Source of the DNA: Janthinobacterium sp. FW305-129
GTDB lineage: Bacteria; Pseudomonadota; Gammaproteobacteria; Burkholderiales; Burkholderiaceae_D
DNA length: 64,000 bases
Assembly (NCBI RefSeq): GCF_020858115.1
Contig: NZ_JACYMM010000011.1
Span: forward strand, 62,001-126,000
Direction of reading: 5' to 3'
Shown: positions 62,390 to 64,000 of the stretch, piece after piece
How positions within the stretch are numbered: the first letter of the stretch is position 1
Layout: each line of letters starts with the position of its first letter
Notes under the pieces: generated by a model
Seen by the model: only the letters and a program-made list of their open reading frames with translations
What the model was told of the DNA's origin: nothing
Database searches by the model: none
Translations under genes and position numbers: made by a program

Positions 62390-62480
62390 AAGCACTCCTG
62401 TTGAATTGACAGACGATCACTGACATCCATGGCGCGCCGTCTCTTACGCGCCATCCATGAGCGGGTAAGGCATCGGCGCG

Positions 62481-62672
62481 TCAATGACGCGGCGGGCGCA
62501 GGCACTCCTTCTGGCAAGCCTGATAATTTTCCATGCAGGCCGGCTGGCCGAATTCCACGCAATCGAGCAGGTTGCGTTCGCAGACAAAGGTGCAGTCAGG
62601 GCCAAATGCCTGGGCACTGAAGGACAAGGCCGCGCCGGCGGCGAACAGGAAAGCGGCAATCTTTTTGAACAT
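62481..62672 (-). CDS. Exported six-cysteine mini-protein 2
   Basis: 63 residues from ATG 62672 (GAAAGG 6 nt upstream). Signal peptide MFKKIAAFLFAAGAALSFSAQA, closely similar to that of its neighbours. Mature spacing C-x3-C-x6-C-x7-C-x6-C-x3-C, the same symmetric pattern with a shorter turn; the C-terminus is basic (LRPPRH). It follows the membrane glutaredoxin gene by 30 bp on the same strand. Confidence 0.82.
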   Translation of the reverse strand: MFKKIAAFLFAAGAALSFSAQAFGPDCTFVCERNLLDCVEFGQPACMENYQACQKECLRPPRH

Positions 62673-62702
62673 GGTCAGCCTTTCAGGTTAAAAGTTGCAA
62701 CG

Positions 62703-63083
62703 TCAGATTTTCTTCAGCGCCGCTTCCAGCGCACCCGTATTGAAGCCCTGGATCTTGCGGTTGCCGATCAGCACCACGGGCACGCCGCCGCCACCGAGTG
62801 CTTCATGGGCTTGTTTCGCTGCCGGCGATTTCTCGATATCGAGATCGACGAATTCGATCTTGTTTTCCTTGAAATACGCGCGCGTCTTGGCGCAATAAGC
62901 GCACCAGTCCGTGCCGTACAGCACCACCTTGGCTTGCGCATTCGGGAAATACGCGGCGTAATTGCCTTCCGTGTAATCCGCTTTGAGCAAGCCAGGCAGC
63001 AAGGACAGGCCGTAACCGCTGCCCAGACCGGCCGCCAGGATCAAGCCATACATGGCGATGGTTTTAATTTTTTTCTGCATCAT
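62703..63083 (-). CDS. Membrane-anchored periplasmic glutaredoxin
   Basis: 126 residues. One N-terminal helix (about residues 9-30, IAMYGLILAAGLGSGYGLSLLPG) with positive residues before it predicts a C-out orientation. The glutaredoxin/thioredoxin domain has active site C61-A-Y-C64 (YGTDWCAYC), the cis-Pro loop GGVPVVLIG and GF near the end. Flanked on the same strand by genes for three disulfide-rich mini-proteins, it is a candidate oxidase, isomerase or reductase for them. The first or second of two adjacent ATGs may be used. Confidence 0.85.
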   Translation of the reverse strand: MMQKKIKTIAMYGLILAAGLGSGYGLSLLPGLLKADYTEGNYAAYFPNAQAKVVLYGTDWCAYCAKTRAYFKENKIEFVDLDIEKSPAAKQAHEALGGGGVPVVLIGNRKIQGFNTGALEAALKKI

Positions 63084-63168
63084 AGGTGTTATCGGAGGCG
63101 TGGATGATCGAGGGGCGGCCAGTGAAAAATACGGCTACCGGCCGCCTTGCAATACAAAAAAACGGATA

Positions 63169-63354
63169 TCAGGCGCCGATCTCGCAGACTTTCAGACAGT
63201 TTTTGTAGCTGCCTATGCAAAATGGGGACCTGTCGCCATTTTGCATCGTGCATTCCCGCCATTCTTCCTCGCAGACAGAGCAGCCGATATCCGAAGCGAA
63301 GGCATAGGAAGCACTCAATCCCAGGGTAAAAATAAATGCTGCAATCTTTTTCAT
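63169..63354 (-). CDS. Exported six-cysteine mini-protein 3
   Basis: 61 residues from ATG 63354 (GGAGAG about 9 nt upstream). Signal peptide MKKIAAFIFTLGLSASYAFA. Mature spacing C-x2-C-x6-C-x10-C-x6-C-x3-C, again near-symmetric; the sequence between is strongly acidic in the first helix (EEEWRE). First gene of the cysteine-rich cluster, 85 bp upstream of the glutaredoxin gene. Confidence 0.82.
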   Translation of the reverse strand: MKKIAAFIFTLGLSASYAFASDIGCSVCEEEWRECTMQNGDRSPFCIGSYKNCLKVCEIGA

Positions 63355-63477
63355 TTACTACTCTCCATGTTAGCCATTGCCTCAGGCAATCGCGTCAGAC
63401 CAGTCGTAAGAAATTTCATCTTTGCTTGCTACAAAATCGAATATAGACCGCACTTATTTTAGAGTCAACGTTTCCTT

Positions 63478-63509
63478 CCGATAAATTTCCAATTTGGAAA
63501 ATATATCGG
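63478..63509. promoter_or_regulatory. Inverted repeat upstream of the cysteine-rich cluster
   Basis: CCGATA ... TATCGG outer arms enclose TTTCC ... GGAAA (one-base bulge), an AT-rich 32-bp dyad 124 bp upstream of mini-protein 3. The rest of 63355-63619 is AT-rich without genes and probably holds the cluster promoter on the minus strand. Operator function is inferred. Confidence 0.4.
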
Positions 63510-63619
63510 GGAAGCCCCTGAAATGTGGAATTTGGAGAGATTAGGAGGCGCCAAACGTCTATACAATATCGGCGCCGCAAGCAGATAAAGGCCGGTTGCG
63601 GGCGCAACCGGCCGAGCGG

Positions 63620-64000
63620 CTACAGGGCTTCCAGAAAGCTCTTCAGCGCGATGATTTCCCCGGACGTCAGCTGCAATGGCTGCAGCAGGGGCGAGGTGAC
63701 GGGAAACTTCGGATCGGCCGCCTGCTGCGCGTTGTGCGGCACGGGGCGCGACATGCCCGCGTTATACATGTTCAGCAAACCCACCATCTGCGGAAACAGG
63801 CCGTTGTGCATCCACGGCCCCGATTGCGCCACGCCGCGCAAACCGGGCGTGCGGAACTTGCCCACGTCCTCATCCTTGCCCGTCACCAGGTAGCGTCCCA
63901 GGTCTTCATATTTCTTGCGCCCGTAATACGTCAATCCCAGGTTGTGGAATTGCTGGTCCGTCAGCAGGGCGCCGCTGTGGCAGGTCATGCAGCGCGCCTT
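63620..64000 (-). CDS. Di-haem cytochrome c peroxidase/MauG-like protein (N-terminal part outside window)
   Basis: The last 126 codons are visible, continuing past the window edge. A c-type haem site C-M-T-C-H lies at the edge (RCMTCHSG), followed by FHNLGLTYYGRKKYEDLGRY and the conserved KFRTPGLRGVAQSGPWMHNG, typical of the C-terminal haem domain of bacterial cytochrome c peroxidases, ending LTSGEIIALKSFLEAL. Periplasmic H2O2 reduction or MauG-type oxidation cannot be separated from this fragment. Confidence 0.9.
   Translation of the reverse strand, partial: KARCMTCHSGALLTDQQFHNLGLTYYGRKKYEDLGRYLVTGKDEDVGKFRTPGLRGVAQSGPWMHNGLFPQMVGLLNMYNAGMSRPVPHNAQQAADPKFPVTSPLLQPLQLTSGEIIALKSFLEAL

Noticed and set aside
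62189..63354. The six-Cys mini-proteins as lanthipeptide or other RiPP precursors
   Set aside because: They have Sec-type signal peptides, no leader-core pattern, and no modification enzyme or dedicated ABC exporter beside them. Disulfide-stabilised exported proteins fit better.
1..64000. CRISPR arrays, tRNA or rRNA genes, prophage or insertion sequences
   Set aside because: No regularly spaced direct repeats, cloverleaf-like segments, integrase or transposase products were seen on either strand.

Overview
This window reads as chromosomal DNA of a GC-rich betaproteobacterium of the Oxalobacteraceae (Janthinobacterium / Massilia / Duganella type). The evidence is the gene neighbourhoods (ftsY-ftsE-ftsX-rpoH with a CIRCE operator; coxB-ctaD-ctaG-DUF2970-coxC-SURF1-ctaA-ctaB-sco; oxyR-ubiA; proC-yggS-pilT-pilU) and several small families typical of Burkholderiales (DUF2970, DUF2909, DUF3717). 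The genus is an inference. I see no prophage, insertion sequence, CRISPR array, rRNA or tRNA.

Layout. 1-2.1 kb: a FAD oxidoreductase (cut by the window edge) divergent from a CarH/LitR-like B12-binding MerR regulator, with two nested palindromes in the shared promoter. 2.3-6.3 kb: ftsYEX and heat-shock sigma factor rpoH. 6.4-8.3 kb: small poorly characterised genes. 8.3-10.5 kb: a P450/monooxygenase pair divergent from an ArsR-type regulator. 10.6-16.3 kb: a DUF3667 membrane protein, an ABC exporter whose permease is fused to a CAAX-type protease, and a patatin-like lipoprotein. 16.4-19.9 kb: a Ter (tellurite/stress) module. 20-24.9 kb: a NhaR-like regulator, an aromatic-acid transporter, a CNNM-type protein and an AI-2E-family protein. 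24.9-34 kb: the complete aa3-type cytochrome c oxidase biogenesis cluster. 34.5-36.7 kb: bioC-like, comF and trmL.

36.9-46.0 kb holds the most unusual locus: six tightly packed genes on the minus strand encoding a 1231-residue bacterial tubulin-like protein with a C-terminal GYF_2 domain, a Zn-ribbon/proline-rich membrane protein, a three-helix membrane protein, an exported vWA-like protein with an altered MIDAS motif, a soluble protein without recognisable family, and a glycine-zipper lipoprotein. I read this as a membrane-tethered tubulin-based apparatus that I cannot match to a described system.

46.2-57.6 kb: heptose adenylyltransferase, oxyR, ubiA, a DUF883/yqjE/yqjK-like group interrupted by a MITE-like inverted repeat, proC, yggS, twitching ATPases pilT and pilU, glutathione peroxidase and a GGDEF-EAL protein. 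57.6-62.1 kb: glycolate oxidase glcDEF and a PduO-type cobalamin adenosyltransferase, which could supply the AdoCbl that the CarH-like regulator at the other end is predicted to use. 62.2-63.4 kb: the second unusual locus, three paralogous exported six-cysteine mini-proteins with a symmetric cysteine spacing, encoded around a membrane-anchored glutaredoxin. The window closes inside a di-haem cytochrome c peroxidase-like gene.
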